DNA of 64,000 nt. Origin: Tabrizicola sp. (GTDB lineage Bacteria; Pseudomonadota; Alphaproteobacteria; Rhodobacterales; Rhodobacteraceae). Each line of letters opens with the position of its first letter. Position 1 is the stretch's first letter. The position numbers were made by a program, and so were the translations under genes. Below, in pieces: positions 18,571 to 27,587 of this stretch. Under the pieces are notes generated by a model. The model saw nothing but the letters and a program-made list of their open reading frames with translations, was not told where the DNA came from and searched no databases. The stretch covers positions 1 to 64,000 of the forward strand of contig NZ_JAEULP010000020.1 in NCBI RefSeq assembly GCF_016792905.1, read 5' to 3'.

Positions 18571-19652
18571 CGCTCGCGCTCCGGGCCACCATTTTCCAGC
18601 GCCGCCACCCGCCCCGCCAGCCGCGGTAACCGGCGCAAGGCCTTCTGGATCTCGACATGCGTTTCCATCTTGACCGCGGGATAGCCCAGAAGCACCCGCC
18701 CCGCCGGGGCGTTGGTGAAGATCTTCGTCCCGCCGCCCGCGATCACGTCATTGCCGACGAAGATATTGTCATTGACGCCCACCTGTCCGGCCAGCACCAC
18801 TCGGTCGCCGATCCGGGCCGAGCCGGCGATCCCGACCTGCCCGCACAACAGGCAATCCCGCCCGACCTGCACGTTGTGGCCAATGTGGACAAGGTTGTCG
18901 AGCTTGGTTCCCGAACCAATAACCGTATCCCGTATCGTGCCCCGGTCGATGCACACATTCGCGCCGATTTCCACGTCATCCCCAATGGTTACGGCCCCAA
19001 GTGAATGTATCCGCGTCCAGCTCTGGTCCCTGATCTCGGCGCGGCTTCCCAGGGTCTCGCGGATCTCCTCGACCCCGGACTTTTCCGGCGTCACGAAGCT
19101 GAACCCGTCCGCTCCGATCACCGCGCCCGGCTGGCAGATGAAACGCTCGCCGATCGCGACCCGCGCCCCGATCCGTGCGCCCTGCAGGATCAGCGCCCCG
19201 GCCCCGATCCGCGCGCCTTCCGCAATCGAGACATGTGAGGCGATCCGCGCCCGCGCTCCGATCACCACCCCCGCACCGATCACCACGAAGGGCCCGATTG
19301 CCGCCCCCTCGCCCAGCCGCGCCGACGGGTCCACCACCGCCAAAGGATGCACACCGGGCGCAATCGCCGGGCCTTGGTCCATCAGCCGCGTCAGCCCCGC
19401 CATCGCCAGACGGCCTCTCGGTGCGAAGATCGCCGCCTTCAGTCCCATGGCCTGCCAGTCCGCGCCCGGCCAGACCACCGCCGCCAGCGCCCGGCCCTTG
19501 CCGATCCCGTCGGCATAGCGCGGGTCCATCGCCAGCGCCAACCTGTCCGGTCCCGCCGCCTGCGGCTCGGATGCGCCCGTGACCACCAGGTCCAGGTCGC
19601 CCTCGGCCTCGGCCCCGAGCGCCTTCGCAATGTCACCGATCCTGTGGCCCAT
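18567..19652 (-). CDS. lpxD: UDP-3-O-acylglucosamine N-acyltransferase-like protein (LpxD family)
   Basis: Left-handed beta-helix acyltransferase that transfers a 3-hydroxyacyl chain from ACP to UDP-3-O-acyl-glucosamine in lipid A synthesis. From ATG 19652 it is 361 aa, with an LpxD N-terminal domain followed by many hexapeptide repeats. The catalytic His lies in LVHIGHNVQVG, and GANVCIDRGTI is family-typical. An insert of about 20 residues follows GADGFSFVTPEKSG. It is not in the usual bamA-lpxD-fabZ-lpxA-lpxB cluster but in an operon with its own ACP and ketosynthase, so it may be a second paralogue. Confidence 0.88.
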   Translation of the reverse strand: MGHRIGDIAKALGAEAEGDLDLVVTGASEPQAAGPDRLALAMDPRYADGIGKGRALAAVVWPGADWQAMGLKAAIFAPRGRLAMAGLTRLMDQGPAIAPGVHPLAVVDPSARLGEGAAIGPFVVIGAGVVIGARARIASHVSIAEGARIGAGALILQGARIGARVAIGERFICQPGAVIGADGFSFVTPEKSGVEEIRETLGSRAEIRDQSWTRIHSLGAVTIGDDVEIGANVCIDRGTIRDTVIGSGTKLDNLVHIGHNVQVGRDCLLCGQVGIAGSARIGDRVVLAGQVGVNDNIFVGNDVIAGGGTKIFTNAPAGRVLLGYPAVKMETHVEIQKALRRLPRLAGRVAALENGGPERER

Positions 19653-19680
19653 GGCTCCCCCGGCAGCGTCAGGCCCAGTG

Positions 19681-21300
19681 TTAGCCCTGAACGCCCGCCA
19701 GTTCCACCCCGGCCGCCTGCAACGCGCCCCACAGCGCCGCATCCCGCCCATAGATGTCGCGGCGATAGGTCATCCGCCCCTTCTGGTCCGGATAGGCGGT
19801 GAAATAGACCAGATGCACCGGCAACGACTGCTTCAGCTTCACCGTCGTCTCGCGCCCCGTCTTCAGTGCCGCCTCGAACTCGGCCTCGGCATTGTCGGTC
19901 TGCCAGGACAGAAGCTCATGCGCCAGGTCGAACGGATCCGCCACGCGGATGCAGCCATGGCTGTAGGCCCGCACTTCCTTGTCGAACAGCGACTTCGACG
20001 GCGTGTCATGCAGATAGATGTTGTAGGGGTTCGGGAACATGAACTTGACCTTCCCCAGCGCGTTCCCGTCCGACGGCGGCTGGCGCAGCGCATAGGGAAA
20101 GTTGCGCGCGTTGTAGGCGGCAAAGTTGACCGACCCGCGCGACACCACCCGGCCCCGCCCGTCCACCACCTGCAGATGCCCCACGGCATTGGGGTTCTGC
20201 TGCAGGAGCGGCAGGTATTCCTTGACGATGATCGACCGCGGCACCCCCCAGGAGGGGTTGATCACCATATGCTCCATCTCGTCGGAAAACTCGGGGCTGC
20301 GCTGGTCGGGCACGTTCTTCCCGATCACCACCCGCGTCTCGAAGATGGTCTTGCCACCGTCGATGATCTTGGCGCGGAAGTCCGGCAGGTTCACCCAGAC
20401 ATGCTTGGCCTCGCGGTCGATGTGCATCCAGCGCTCGCGCTCCATCGCGACGACCACCGATTTCAGCCGCTCTTCCGGGCCGATGTTGATCTCGGCCACC
20501 GTCCCCTCGCCCGCCGCGCCATCGGGGGTCAGCCCGTGGTCCAGCTGGAACGACGTGACCGCCGCCTGCAACGCCCGATCATAGCTCGCGCTCGCCGTTG
20601 GCGCGAGGTAGCCCATCCGCACCAGCCGGTCGCGCAGCGCAATCACCGCAGGCCCCGTGTCGCCCGGCTGTACCGGGGACGCGGCGACCGTCTCGCCCCA
20701 GCCTCCCGCCGCGACCAGTGCTTCCAGCCCCAGCTTGGCCTTCATCAGCTGCAGGTACTCCACCGACTTCGGCTCCAGCCAGGCCAGCACGGCCTCCGGG
20801 TCGCCGTTTGCGATGCGGGCCAGCAGCACCTTCGGATCAATCCGGTTGATCTCTCGCACGATCCCGGAATCGACCTCCTTCGGCTCCAGCGCGCCCGAGG
20901 TGAGGTCCCGCGCCCAGGCCAGGTAGGCCCGAGTCATCTCCACTTCCACCCGGCCCCGGTCGCCCTCGGTTTCCGCACTCTGCAAGGCCCGGGTCAGTTT
21001 CGCCGCATCATAGCGTGCGACCGGCAGGCCATGGTCCTTCGCCGTCGCGATCGCGGTCAGGAAAGCCGACCGGCGGGCCACGTCATCGGCGCCGGTCCAC
21101 AGCGTGTCATAGGCCGTGCTGCGGTACCATTCGGCAATCGCCTCGTCGGACGAAGCGGTCGCAGCCAGCGACTGGGTGAAGGCAGCCGTCTGCGCCACAG
21201 CCATCGGGGCAAGGTTTTGGGTCAGAACCAGAGACAGCGATACAAGCAATGTCCGGGGCAGGGTCCGGGAAGGCAGCCTGCGCAAGGCGGGAAAATCCAT
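19681..21300 (-). CDS. L,D-transpeptidase of the YcbB/LdtD type
   Basis: Large periplasmic L,D-transpeptidase, 539 aa, with a signal peptide (residues 1-37, ending MAVAQ). It has the YcbB scaffold region (about 45-200), a peptidoglycan-binding domain (about 215-270, LRDRLVRMGYLAPT and FQLDHGLTPDG) and a YkuD catalytic domain (about 280-470) with the insertion typical of YcbB. The active site is H448/C450 in YSHGCIRV. It makes 3-3 crosslinks that bypass PBPs. It lies 28 bp upstream of lpxD and probably heads that operon. Confidence 0.93.
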   Translation of the reverse strand: MDFPALRRLPSRTLPRTLLVSLSLVLTQNLAPMAVAQTAAFTQSLAATASSDEAIAEWYRSTAYDTLWTGADDVARRSAFLTAIATAKDHGLPVARYDAAKLTRALQSAETEGDRGRVEVEMTRAYLAWARDLTSGALEPKEVDSGIVREINRIDPKVLLARIANGDPEAVLAWLEPKSVEYLQLMKAKLGLEALVAAGGWGETVAASPVQPGDTGPAVIALRDRLVRMGYLAPTASASYDRALQAAVTSFQLDHGLTPDGAAGEGTVAEINIGPEERLKSVVVAMERERWMHIDREAKHVWVNLPDFRAKIIDGGKTIFETRVVIGKNVPDQRSPEFSDEMEHMVINPSWGVPRSIIVKEYLPLLQQNPNAVGHLQVVDGRGRVVSRGSVNFAAYNARNFPYALRQPPSDGNALGKVKFMFPNPYNIYLHDTPSKSLFDKEVRAYSHGCIRVADPFDLAHELLSWQTDNAEAEFEAALKTGRETTVKLKQSLPVHLVYFTAYPDQKGRMTYRRDIYGRDAALWGALQAAGVELAGVQG

Positions 21301-21635
21301 TCAACCCTCTATCTCAATAGCTTGAACCCTTCCTGCCATGTTTGCGCACAACTGCAAACCCTGTCCATTCACAAAGCCGAACCTGTGATTTCCAGCCCTG
21401 AACTGTGTCCCCAAAGGCAACAGTTGTCGACAAAACCGATGCAGAAGCACAACACCGGCTGCATTTCACGGGCGTTCAGCAAAAATTTGCCGATTCAGGT
21501 TGTGCTCCCCCGGAGCTGGGCAATCGGCGCTTGGGCTTCGATTCGACTTGTGCAATAAGGATGCTGCACTTGGGGAAGAAGTTGCACAAACGCTGCGAAA
21601 CGGCAGTCGAAGACAGCACGGGGACAGACGTTAGA
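21301..21635. other. 335-bp divergent promoter region
   Basis: This region separates the YcbB-type transpeptidase from the DUF882 gene. It is less GC-rich than its surroundings. The DUF882 frame stays open upstream to 21405, but that part does not look like protein and the Tat signal starts only at 21636. I see no terminator, repeat or RNA gene here. Confidence 0.5.
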
Positions 21636-22205
21636 ATGACGGACCTTCAGCTTAACAGCGTCTCGCGGCGCGGAATTCTTGGTGCGTTCGCGGCGACGGC
21701 ACTGGTGGCGGCACCGACCTACACCAACGCGTTCGGGCTTCTCAAGGGCGCAGGCGACATCCGCAGAATCCGCATGTATTCCGGTCGGACCGGCGAAAGC
21801 ATCGACACGATCTACTGGATCGAAGGCGAATACATCCCGGAAGTCGTCACTGAAATCAACCACTTCATGCGCGACTGGCGCACCGATGACGTGGTCAAGA
21901 TGGACCCGCGCAATTTCGACATCATGGCAGCTGCGCATCGGCTGATGGATGTCAGCGAGCCCTACATGCTCCTGTCGGGCTACCGGTCGCCGAAGACCAA
22001 CGCCATGCTGCGGTCGCATTCGAAGGGCGTGGCGAAGAACTCGCTGCACATGAAGGGCCAGGCGGCCGACCTGCGGCTTCAGTCGCGCTCGGTCGGGCAG
22101 ATGGCCAAGGCCGCAGCGGCCTGTGCCTCGGGCGGCGTCGGCAAGTATTCACGCTCGAACTTCGTGCACATGGATTGCGGCCCGGTCCGCAGCTGGGGCG
22201 GCTGA
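21636..22205 (+). CDS. DUF882 family (YcbK-like) peptidase M15-type protein with Tat-like signal
   Basis: A 189-aa exported protein. SVSRRGILGAFAATALVAAP at the N-terminus looks like a Tat signal (RRGIL). The M15-like metal site is visible as H138 and D145 in HMKGQAADL and H178 in FVHMDCGPVRSWGG, with GYRSPKTN before it. YcbK proteins are predicted murein L,D- or D,D-peptidases. It is divergent from the YcbB-type transpeptidase, the same pairing as E. coli ycbB-ycbK. ATG 21636 is preferred over upstream in-frame starts because of the signal. Confidence 0.88.
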   Translation: MTDLQLNSVSRRGILGAFAATALVAAPTYTNAFGLLKGAGDIRRIRMYSGRTGESIDTIYWIEGEYIPEVVTEINHFMRDWRTDDVVKMDPRNFDIMAAAHRLMDVSEPYMLLSGYRSPKTNAMLRSHSKGVAKNSLHMKGQAADLRLQSRSVGQMAKAAAACASGGVGKYSRSNFVHMDCGPVRSWGG

Positions 22206-22228
22206 AGCCAGCACCCCCGATGAAAAGT

Positions 22229-22249
22229 GGCGCCCTCGGGCGCCTTTTT
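22229..22249 (+). terminator. Intrinsic terminator of the DUF882 gene
   Basis: GGCGCC (22229-22234) pairs with GGCGCC (22239-22244) and is followed by TTTTT, 24 bp after the stop. The adjacent 22290-22325 segment (CCCCGGGGAGAGAGGGCCGGGG) resembles a common dispersed intergenic hairpin of proteobacteria. Confidence 0.75.
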
Positions 22250-22328
22250 CATTTGGATTTTATCGATTGCCTTACCAGCAGCGCAAGGCGTCCCCTTCCC
22301 CGGGGAGAGAGGGCCGGGGTGAAGGGCA

Positions 22329-23087
22329 TCAGCCCAGCGGACCCACCTCCGGGTCGTCCTGCCCCGCGCCACCGTCCACCTGACGCCCACGGAACCCCAT
22401 CGCCACCACGAACTTTTCCGAACTGTCGGCCCGACTCGCAGGCGGCTTCACATTCGCCACCTTCTTGAAGTTCTTCTTCAGCATCGCCTGCATCTCGTTC
22501 TCGGCGCCCCCCGCCAGCACCTTGGCAACGAAGGTTCCGCCGTCCTCCAGCACGTCGAAGGCAAAGGCCAGCGCCGCCTCGACCAGCGCCACGATCCGCA
22601 GGTGATCGGTCGCCTTGTGGCCGGACGCCGCCGCCGCCATGTCCGACATCACCACGTCGGCCCGCCCGCCAAGCCAGCCCTTCACCTTGTCGTCCGCCTC
22701 TTCGGCCAGAAAGTCCAGCTGGTGGATCTCGGCGCCCGAAATCGGCTCCACTTCCTGCAGATCCACGCCCAGGACCGTTCCCACCGGCTTCTTCGGGTTC
22801 TGCCCCTGCGCGTTGACCCGCACCACCGCCACCTGGCACCAGCCGCCCGGCGCGCAGCCAAGATCGACCACCCGCGCGCCCGGCCTCAGGAAACCATACT
22901 TGTCGTCCAGCTCAAGGATCTTGTAGGCGGCGCGGCCCCGGTAGCCCTCTTTCCTGGCCCGGATCACATAGGGATCGTTCAGCTGCCGCTCCAGCCACAG
23001 GGTCGAGGACAGCTTCCGCCCCTTGGCGGTCTTCACCCGCACCCGCAACTCGCGCTGCCCGCGCCCCGAATTCGGCTTTTCCGTCAT
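22329..23087 (-). CDS. rlmE: 23S rRNA (uridine-2'-O-)-methyltransferase RlmE (FtsJ family)
   Basis: SAM-dependent enzyme that 2'-O-methylates U2552 of 23S rRNA. The 252-aa protein has the SAM motif [15 protein letters not shown] near residue 75 and the catalytic K-D-K-E set, including D in [13 protein letters not shown] and K in FVAKVLAGG. The N-terminus is extended and basic, as in alphaproteobacterial RlmE. The C-terminal tail, about 25 residues after FRGRQ, is poorly conserved. Its ATG overlaps the stop of the upstream Ppx gene. Confidence 0.95.
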   Translation of the reverse strand: MTEKPNSGRGQRELRVRVKTAKGRKLSSTLWLERQLNDPYVIRARKEGYRGRAAYKILELDDKYGFLRPGARVVDLGCAPGGWCQVAVVRVNAQGQNPKKPVGTVLGVDLQEVEPISGAEIHQLDFLAEEADDKVKGWLGGRADVVMSDMAAAASGHKATDHLRIVALVEAALAFAFDVLEDGGTFVAKVLAGGAENEMQAMLKKNFKKVANVKPPASRADSSEKFVVAMGFRGRQVDGGAGQDDPEVGPLG

Positions 23088-24226
23088 GTGTAGGGCCCGT
23101 CCGCCAGCACGCCATCCGCGCTCATCTGCGCGTAGAGAAGCCCCTCCCTAAGCCCCCTGTCGGCCACCGACAAGCGGTCCGTCGGCCAGATGCGCATCAG
23201 TGCCTGCAGGATCGCCGCGCCCGACATGATCAGCGCATGGCGGTCGCGCCCGATGCGCGGGTCGGTCCGCCGCCCCTCCGGCCCAAGCGCCAGGTAGTCC
23301 CGGATCACCAGGTCGATCTGGTCCGAGGTCATCTGGAAGCCATCCACCTTGGTCCGGTCATAGCGCTTGAGGTTCAGGAACGACGCCGCCACCGTCGTCA
23401 CCGTGCCGGAGGTGCCGATGATCTGGAACCCCGCCCGCGGGTTTTCCGCATTGTAGGGGCTGAAGCTGGCCAGGTTCTCCTCGAAGAACCAGCTCATCAG
23501 CGCGAAGCGCGCGGCGTCGTCATCGACGTCGATGAACTGGTCCTTCAGCGTCGCCACCCCCAGCGGCACCGAAATCCAGTCCACCACCCGCGCCACGGCC
23601 CCCTCGCCCTGCGCATCGAACCCCATGTGCAGCCGCATGATCGCCCGCGGCCGGTCCACCGGCGCCACCGCCGACAGGTCGATCCACACCAGCTCGGTCG
23701 ATCCGCCGCCGATATCCACCACCAGAAGCTGCTCGGTCGAGGGGTTGACCAGCGGCGCGCAGGAAATCACCGCCAGCCGCGCCTCTTCCTCGGGCGCGAT
23801 GATCTCCAGCGCCAGCCCGGTCTCGCGCCGCACCTGCCGGATGAAGTCCTTGGCGTTGCGCGCCCGGCGGCAGGCCTCGGTCGCCACCAGCCGCATCCGG
23901 CGCACGCCATGCTTCTCGATCTTTTTCTCGCAGATGCGCAGCGCCTGGATCGTGCGGACCATCGAAGACCGCGACAGCCGCCCCGAGGCCTCCAGCCCCA
24001 CGCCCAGCTGCACCGATTTCGAGAAGCTGTCGACGATCGAAAACTGACTGCCCAGCGGCTGGGCAATCAGCATCCGGCAACTGTTCGTTCCCAGATCCAG
24101 CGCCGCATAAAGCGGAGCCGACCTGGAGTCGGGCAGGGCTGACGGGTCATCGGCACGGGAAACGCCCGAAGGCGCCTCGACCAGCGCGTCAGTCGCGTCC
24201 GCCCTACGGGGACGCTCGGGCGTCAT
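23084..24226 (-). CDS. ppx: Exopolyphosphatase / guanosine pentaphosphate phosphatase (Ppx/GppA)
   Basis: ASKHA-fold phosphatase acting on polyphosphate or pppGpp. From ATG 24226, preceded by GGAGGG, it is 380 aa. Phosphate loops are [14 protein letters not shown] near residue 40 and [15 protein letters not shown] near residue 170. It is shorter than two-domain Ppx and lacks the C-terminal HD domain, like many alphaproteobacterial Ppx/GppA proteins. It is operonic with rlmE. Whether polyphosphate or pppGpp is the main substrate cannot be told. Confidence 0.92.
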   Translation of the reverse strand: MTPERPRRADATDALVEAPSGVSRADDPSALPDSRSAPLYAALDLGTNSCRMLIAQPLGSQFSIVDSFSKSVQLGVGLEASGRLSRSSMVRTIQALRICEKKIEKHGVRRMRLVATEACRRARNAKDFIRQVRRETGLALEIIAPEEEARLAVISCAPLVNPSTEQLLVVDIGGGSTELVWIDLSAVAPVDRPRAIMRLHMGFDAQGEGAVARVVDWISVPLGVATLKDQFIDVDDDAARFALMSWFFEENLASFSPYNAENPRAGFQIIGTSGTVTTVAASFLNLKRYDRTKVDGFQMTSDQIDLVIRDYLALGPEGRRTDPRIGRDRHALIMSGAAILQALMRIWPTDRLSVADRGLREGLLYAQMSADGVLADGPYT

Positions 24227-24508
24227 GACCGCCCTCCATCTGTGGTTGGGGCCGAAGGTAGTCGGCTTCGCCCCCCCACGCAAGCGCCCATCGACCCGCT
24301 CGCCGGACCTGACCGGGTTCACCTTGTTCATGAAGATATTTCACATCGCATCCCGTCGCCCCGCGCAGATCCCCATGGTATCTGCGACAAGGTGGCAGAG
24401 CGGGTGCAGGGGTCGCATCCCGCCCTCGCCATGTCGAAAACCGACACTGCCTGTCGGGGATCGGCGACTATCAACAGGGTCAACGCCGGGCAAGGGAATC
24501 ACTGGATC

Positions 24509-24811
24509 ATGGCCGAAGTCACCATTGTCTACTGGCGCGACATCCCGGCCCAGGTCATCGTCGGCAAGGGCCGGCGCGCAGCCAAGATCCAGCTTTCCGA
24601 ACGCTTCGAACAGGCCATAGACCGCTGCGCCATGAAGGTCGGCGCCCGTGACACCGACAGCTATCTCGCCGAATGGCGGAAAGCGCCGTCGGGCGAGGTC
24701 GAGGGCGAGCCCGACGCCATCGCCGCCGCGGAAGCCGCCCGCCTGGAAGCCGAATTCGACACCGCCGCGCTGAAGCGGCTCATCGACGCCGAAGGTTGGG
24801 CCAAGGCCTGA
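24509..24811 (+). CDS. Small virulence factor domain protein of the one-carbon operon
   Basis: A 100-aa protein matching the small family annotated as virulence factor, recognised from the N-terminal EVTIVYWRDIPAQVIVG block. It is probably cytoplasmic and has no membrane segment. It directly precedes a MetF homologue and a methyltetrahydrofolate methyltransferase. In Rhodobacteraceae this small gene commonly travels with corrinoid one-carbon genes, so a role in that pathway is inferred. The 282 bp upstream contain short hairpins (24364-24386, 24439-24455) but no riboswitch consensus that I recognise. Confidence 0.75.
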   Translation: MAEVTIVYWRDIPAQVIVGKGRRAAKIQLSERFEQAIDRCAMKVGARDTDSYLAEWRKAPSGEVEGEPDAIAAAEAARLEAEFDTAALKRLIDAEGWAKA

Positions 24812-24852
24812 CCATGACCCTGCCCCCGCCTTCTACCCTCAAGGAGACCGTG

Positions 24853-25770
24853 ATGGCCCTGTTCAATTTCCGCCGCAAGGAAGAAGCCACTCCCGCAACC
24901 GGCACGCTGGAACCCTTCCTGAAAGGCTACTCCATCGAGGTCATGCCCCGCACCGCCGAAAAGGTGGAAGACTTCCGCGCCCTCCTGCCCAAGGGCACGC
25001 GGGTCTACATCGCCCATATCGAGGGCACGCCGATCAAGGACATGGTGGCGACCGCCAAGCGCATTGGCGCCGAAGGCTTCGACGTGATGCCGCATTTCCC
25101 GGCCCGCATCATCAAGGACAGGGCCACTCTGACCGACTGGGTCGCCCGCTACAAGGACGTGGGCGTCAAGCAGGGGCTCCTCCTCGCTGGCGGCGTCGCG
25201 CAACCCATGGGCGACTTCAGCACCTCGATGCAACTCCTTGAATCCGGTGCCTTCTCCGGCTTCACCCGGCTCCACGTCGCGGGCCACCCGGAAGGCAACA
25301 AGGACATCGACCCCGATGGCTCCGACCGCATGGTCATGGAAGCCGCGCGCTGGAAATCCGCCTTCATGGAACGCACCGACGCGCAGATGGCCATGGCCAC
25401 CCAGTTCTGCTTCGAGGCCCAGCCGGTGATCGACTGGGTGAACCGCCTGCAAGCCGAGGGCGTCAAGCTTCCGGTCCACATCGGCATCGCCGGTCCCGCC
25501 AAGCTGCAAACGCTCATCAAGTTCGCCATCGCCTGCGGTGTCGGCCCCTCGCTCCGTGTCCTGCAAAAGCGCGCGATGGACGTGACCAAGCTCCTCCTGC
25601 CCTATGAACCCACCGAAGTGCTGGAAGGCCTCGCCGCCCACAAGGCCGCCAACCCCGCGTTCGGGATCGAGCAGGTCCACTTCTTCCCCCTCGGCGGCAT
25701 CAAGACCAATGCCCAGTGGGTCACTGAAAACGGCGGCGCCTCGGGCGTTCCGGCCAGCGCAACCGCCTAA
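24853..25770 (+). CDS. metF: Methylenetetrahydrofolate reductase family protein
   Basis: TIM-barrel protein of 305 aa related to MetF, which reduces methylene-THF to methyl-THF. ATG 24853 has AAGGAG eight bases upstream. Family-like blocks are FDVMPHFPARIIKD and GVKQGLLLAGGVAQPMGDF around residues 80-125 and GIAGPAKLQTLIKFAIACGVG near 220. It is more divergent than the enteric enzyme. The downstream methyltransferase would use its product, methyl-THF. Assignment of the reaction rests on family and context. Confidence 0.85.
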   Translation: MALFNFRRKEEATPATGTLEPFLKGYSIEVMPRTAEKVEDFRALLPKGTRVYIAHIEGTPIKDMVATAKRIGAEGFDVMPHFPARIIKDRATLTDWVARYKDVGVKQGLLLAGGVAQPMGDFSTSMQLLESGAFSGFTRLHVAGHPEGNKDIDPDGSDRMVMEAARWKSAFMERTDAQMAMATQFCFEAQPVIDWVNRLQAEGVKLPVHIGIAGPAKLQTLIKFAIACGVGPSLRVLQKRAMDVTKLLLPYEPTEVLEGLAAHKAANPAFGIEQVHFFPLGGIKTNAQWVTENGGASGVPASATA

Positions 25771-25784
25771 CCAACAGGTTTAAA

Positions 25785-26765
25785 ATGACTCGCACTGTCG
25801 TTGAATCCAAAACGAAAACCGTCATCATCGGCTTTGACGAGCCCTTCGCCGTGATCGGCGAACGCATCAATCCCACCGGGCGCAAGAAGCTTGCGGCCGA
25901 GATGGAAGCGGGCAATTTCGAGACCGTGATCAAGGACGCGCTGGAACAGGTCGCCTGCGGCGCCACGATCCTCGACGTGAACTCCGGCGCGGTCTTCACC
26001 AACAAGATGGCCGTCGACCCGCGCTACGCCGACAACAACTTCGTCGAGCCGCCCTTGATGAAGCAATTGATCGAGATCGTGCAGCAGACTGTCGACGTGC
26101 CGCTGTGCATCGACTCGTCGGTCCCCGGTGCGCTGGAAGCGGGCCTTCAGGCCTGCGAGGGCCGCCCGCTCCTGAACTCCGTCACCGGGGAAGAGGAGCG
26201 CCTGGAACTCGTCCTGCCGCTCGTGAAGAAATACAACGTTCCCGTCGTCGCCATCTCCAACGACGACACCGGCATCAGCCAGGACCCGGACGTCCGCTTC
26301 GCCGTGGCGAAGAAGATCGTTGAACGCGCCGCCGATTTCGGCATCCCCGCGCATGACATCGTCGTTGATCCGCTGGTGATGCCGGTCGGCGCGATGGGTT
26401 CGGCCGGCCAGCAGGTCTTCGCCCTCGTCCGCCGCCTGCGGGAAGAGCTTGGCGTCAACACCACCTGCGGCGCCTCGAACATCTCCTTCGGCCTGCCGCA
26501 CCGCCACGGCATCAACGGCGCCTTCCTGCCCATGGCGATCGGCGCGGGCATGACCTCCGCCATCATGAACCCGGTCCGCCAGCAGGAAATGGAGGCGATC
26601 CGCGCCGCCAACTTCCTGATGAACCACGACGCGAACGGCGGCGAATGGATCCGCTTCGCCAAGGTGCTGGAAGCCGTCGAAGGCGGCCTCAGCTTCGCCG
26701 ACGCCTCCGCCGCCGCCGCCCAGGCTGCCAGCGGCCGCCGCGGTGGTCGTCGCGGTCGCGGCTAA
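25785..26765 (+). CDS. Methyltetrahydrofolate:corrinoid methyltransferase (pterin-binding module of a split methionine synthase)
   Basis: A 326-aa pterin-binding protein equivalent to the methyl-THF module of MetH: VIGERINPTGRKKLAAEM at residues 20-37, ILDVNSGAV near 63, and CIDSSVPGALEAGL near 105. There is no homocysteine, B12 or activation module. In Phaeobacter genetic data, methionine synthase is split into separate proteins including one of this type; here too the other modules must be elsewhere. The C-terminus ends in an unusual Arg/Gly-rich tail (RRGGRRGRG). It is 14 bp after metF. Confidence 0.88.
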   Translation: MTRTVVESKTKTVIIGFDEPFAVIGERINPTGRKKLAAEMEAGNFETVIKDALEQVACGATILDVNSGAVFTNKMAVDPRYADNNFVEPPLMKQLIEIVQQTVDVPLCIDSSVPGALEAGLQACEGRPLLNSVTGEEERLELVLPLVKKYNVPVVAISNDDTGISQDPDVRFAVAKKIVERAADFGIPAHDIVVDPLVMPVGAMGSAGQQVFALVRRLREELGVNTTCGASNISFGLPHRHGINGAFLPMAIGAGMTSAIMNPVRQQEMEAIRAANFLMNHDANGGEWIRFAKVLEAVEGGLSFADASAAAAQAASGRRGGRRGRG

Positions 26766-26832
26766 GCCTCCGATCTTTCCTGCCCTCCCGCCAGCCGGGG
26801 GGGCTGCTTTCCCTGCAACTTCATCTGTCCTC

Positions 26833-26851
26833 AAATATCCCCGCCGGAGGC
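26833..26851 (+). repeat. 19-bp dispersed motif, copy 1
   Basis: AAATATCCCCGCCGGAGGC, identical in three places in this window (also 44977-44995 and 45035-45053), always intergenic. Here it lies in the 277-bp gap between the one-carbon operon and a secreted metallopeptidase-like gene, about 40 bp before a hairpin. Confidence 0.8.
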
Positions 26852-26887
26852 ACGTCCGAGCGGTCTTGCGTCCTTCACGCAAGACCA

Positions 26888-26926
26888 CGAGACAAAAGGA
26901 CTTCGCGCGGAACGCGCTCCTTTTGA
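26888..26926. terminator. Hairpin downstream of the one-carbon operon, part of a composite repeat
   Basis: CAAAAGGA pairs with TCCTTTTG, and inside it GCGCG pairs with CGCGC. A diverged version (GAGACAAGGAGTCTTCGCGCG and CGCTC) follows the 19-bp motif copies at 45121-45154, so motif and hairpin seem to belong to one repeat type. It could terminate in both directions. Confidence 0.5.
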
Positions 26927-27042
26927 CAGTCGTCCCGCAGCCAACCAGCCCGCTCACCTTTCCGGCACCGCACGGAACGCCGGTTGCAAGGCCCCCGCAG
27001 CCTTGGCACCTTCCCTGGCAAGCCCCACCAAGGCAGGCACAG

Positions 27043-27576
27043 ATGCAGGCACCCGTCGTCGCAGCTCTCTGGCTGATTGCCATCGTTCCCGCCGCTGCGC
27101 AGGACTTCGGCCTGGGCCTGCCGCTCGACGGCGGCGCAGCAACGGAAGCCGCCCTCGACCTCGCGGCCTCCGCCCTCGCCAGCGCGCTCCGGCAGTCCCG
27201 GGACGAGGCGCGGCAGGCGGGCACCCTGCCCATGCCCCCGCGCATCCGCGACGCACTCCTCCCCCTCTACCCCGCCGACCTCCTCGACAGCATCACCTAC
27301 CGCGTCGGCGCGACCGACAACGCCACGCTCCAGTCCTTCTCGCTGCGCTATGGCGAGGCGACGGCCATCACCACCATCGACACCATAACCTTCGCCGACG
27401 CCTGGGACGCCGAAAACAACGTCGCCCTCTGGGGCCACGAGGTGAAGCACGCCGAGCAATTTCGCGCCTGGGGCGTCTACGCCTTCGCCCGTGCCTATGT
27501 CCGAGACCATGAGGCCGTCGAACGCGAGGCCTATGCCGTCGGCACTGCCCTCAAGGCGCTGCATGGCGGCGGCTGA
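27043..27576 (+). CDS. Secreted DUF4157-like protein with HExxH motif
   Basis: A 177-aa exported protein with a signal peptide (residues 1-19, ending AAAQ). Near residue 133 it has WGHEVKHAEQF, an HExxH zinc-peptidase-like motif followed by Gln-Phe, as in the DUF4157 family. Downstream, DHEAVEREAY could supply a third ligand. It has no membrane anchor and no obvious partner gene. Peptidase activity is a prediction from the motif only. ATG 27043 is the first start giving a sensible signal. Confidence 0.7.
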   Translation: MQAPVVAALWLIAIVPAAAQDFGLGLPLDGGAATEAALDLAASALASALRQSRDEARQAGTLPMPPRIRDALLPLYPADLLDSITYRVGATDNATLQSFSLRYGEATAITTIDTITFADAWDAENNVALWGHEVKHAEQFRAWGVYAFARAYVRDHEAVEREAYAVGTALKALHGGG

Positions 27577-27587
27577 CCCAATCAAGT

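Noticed and set aside
24227..24508. SAM, SAH or cobalamin riboswitch upstream of the one-carbon operon
   Set aside because: Two short hairpins exist, but I could not match any conserved riboswitch core by eye. A covariance-model scan of this interval would settle it.
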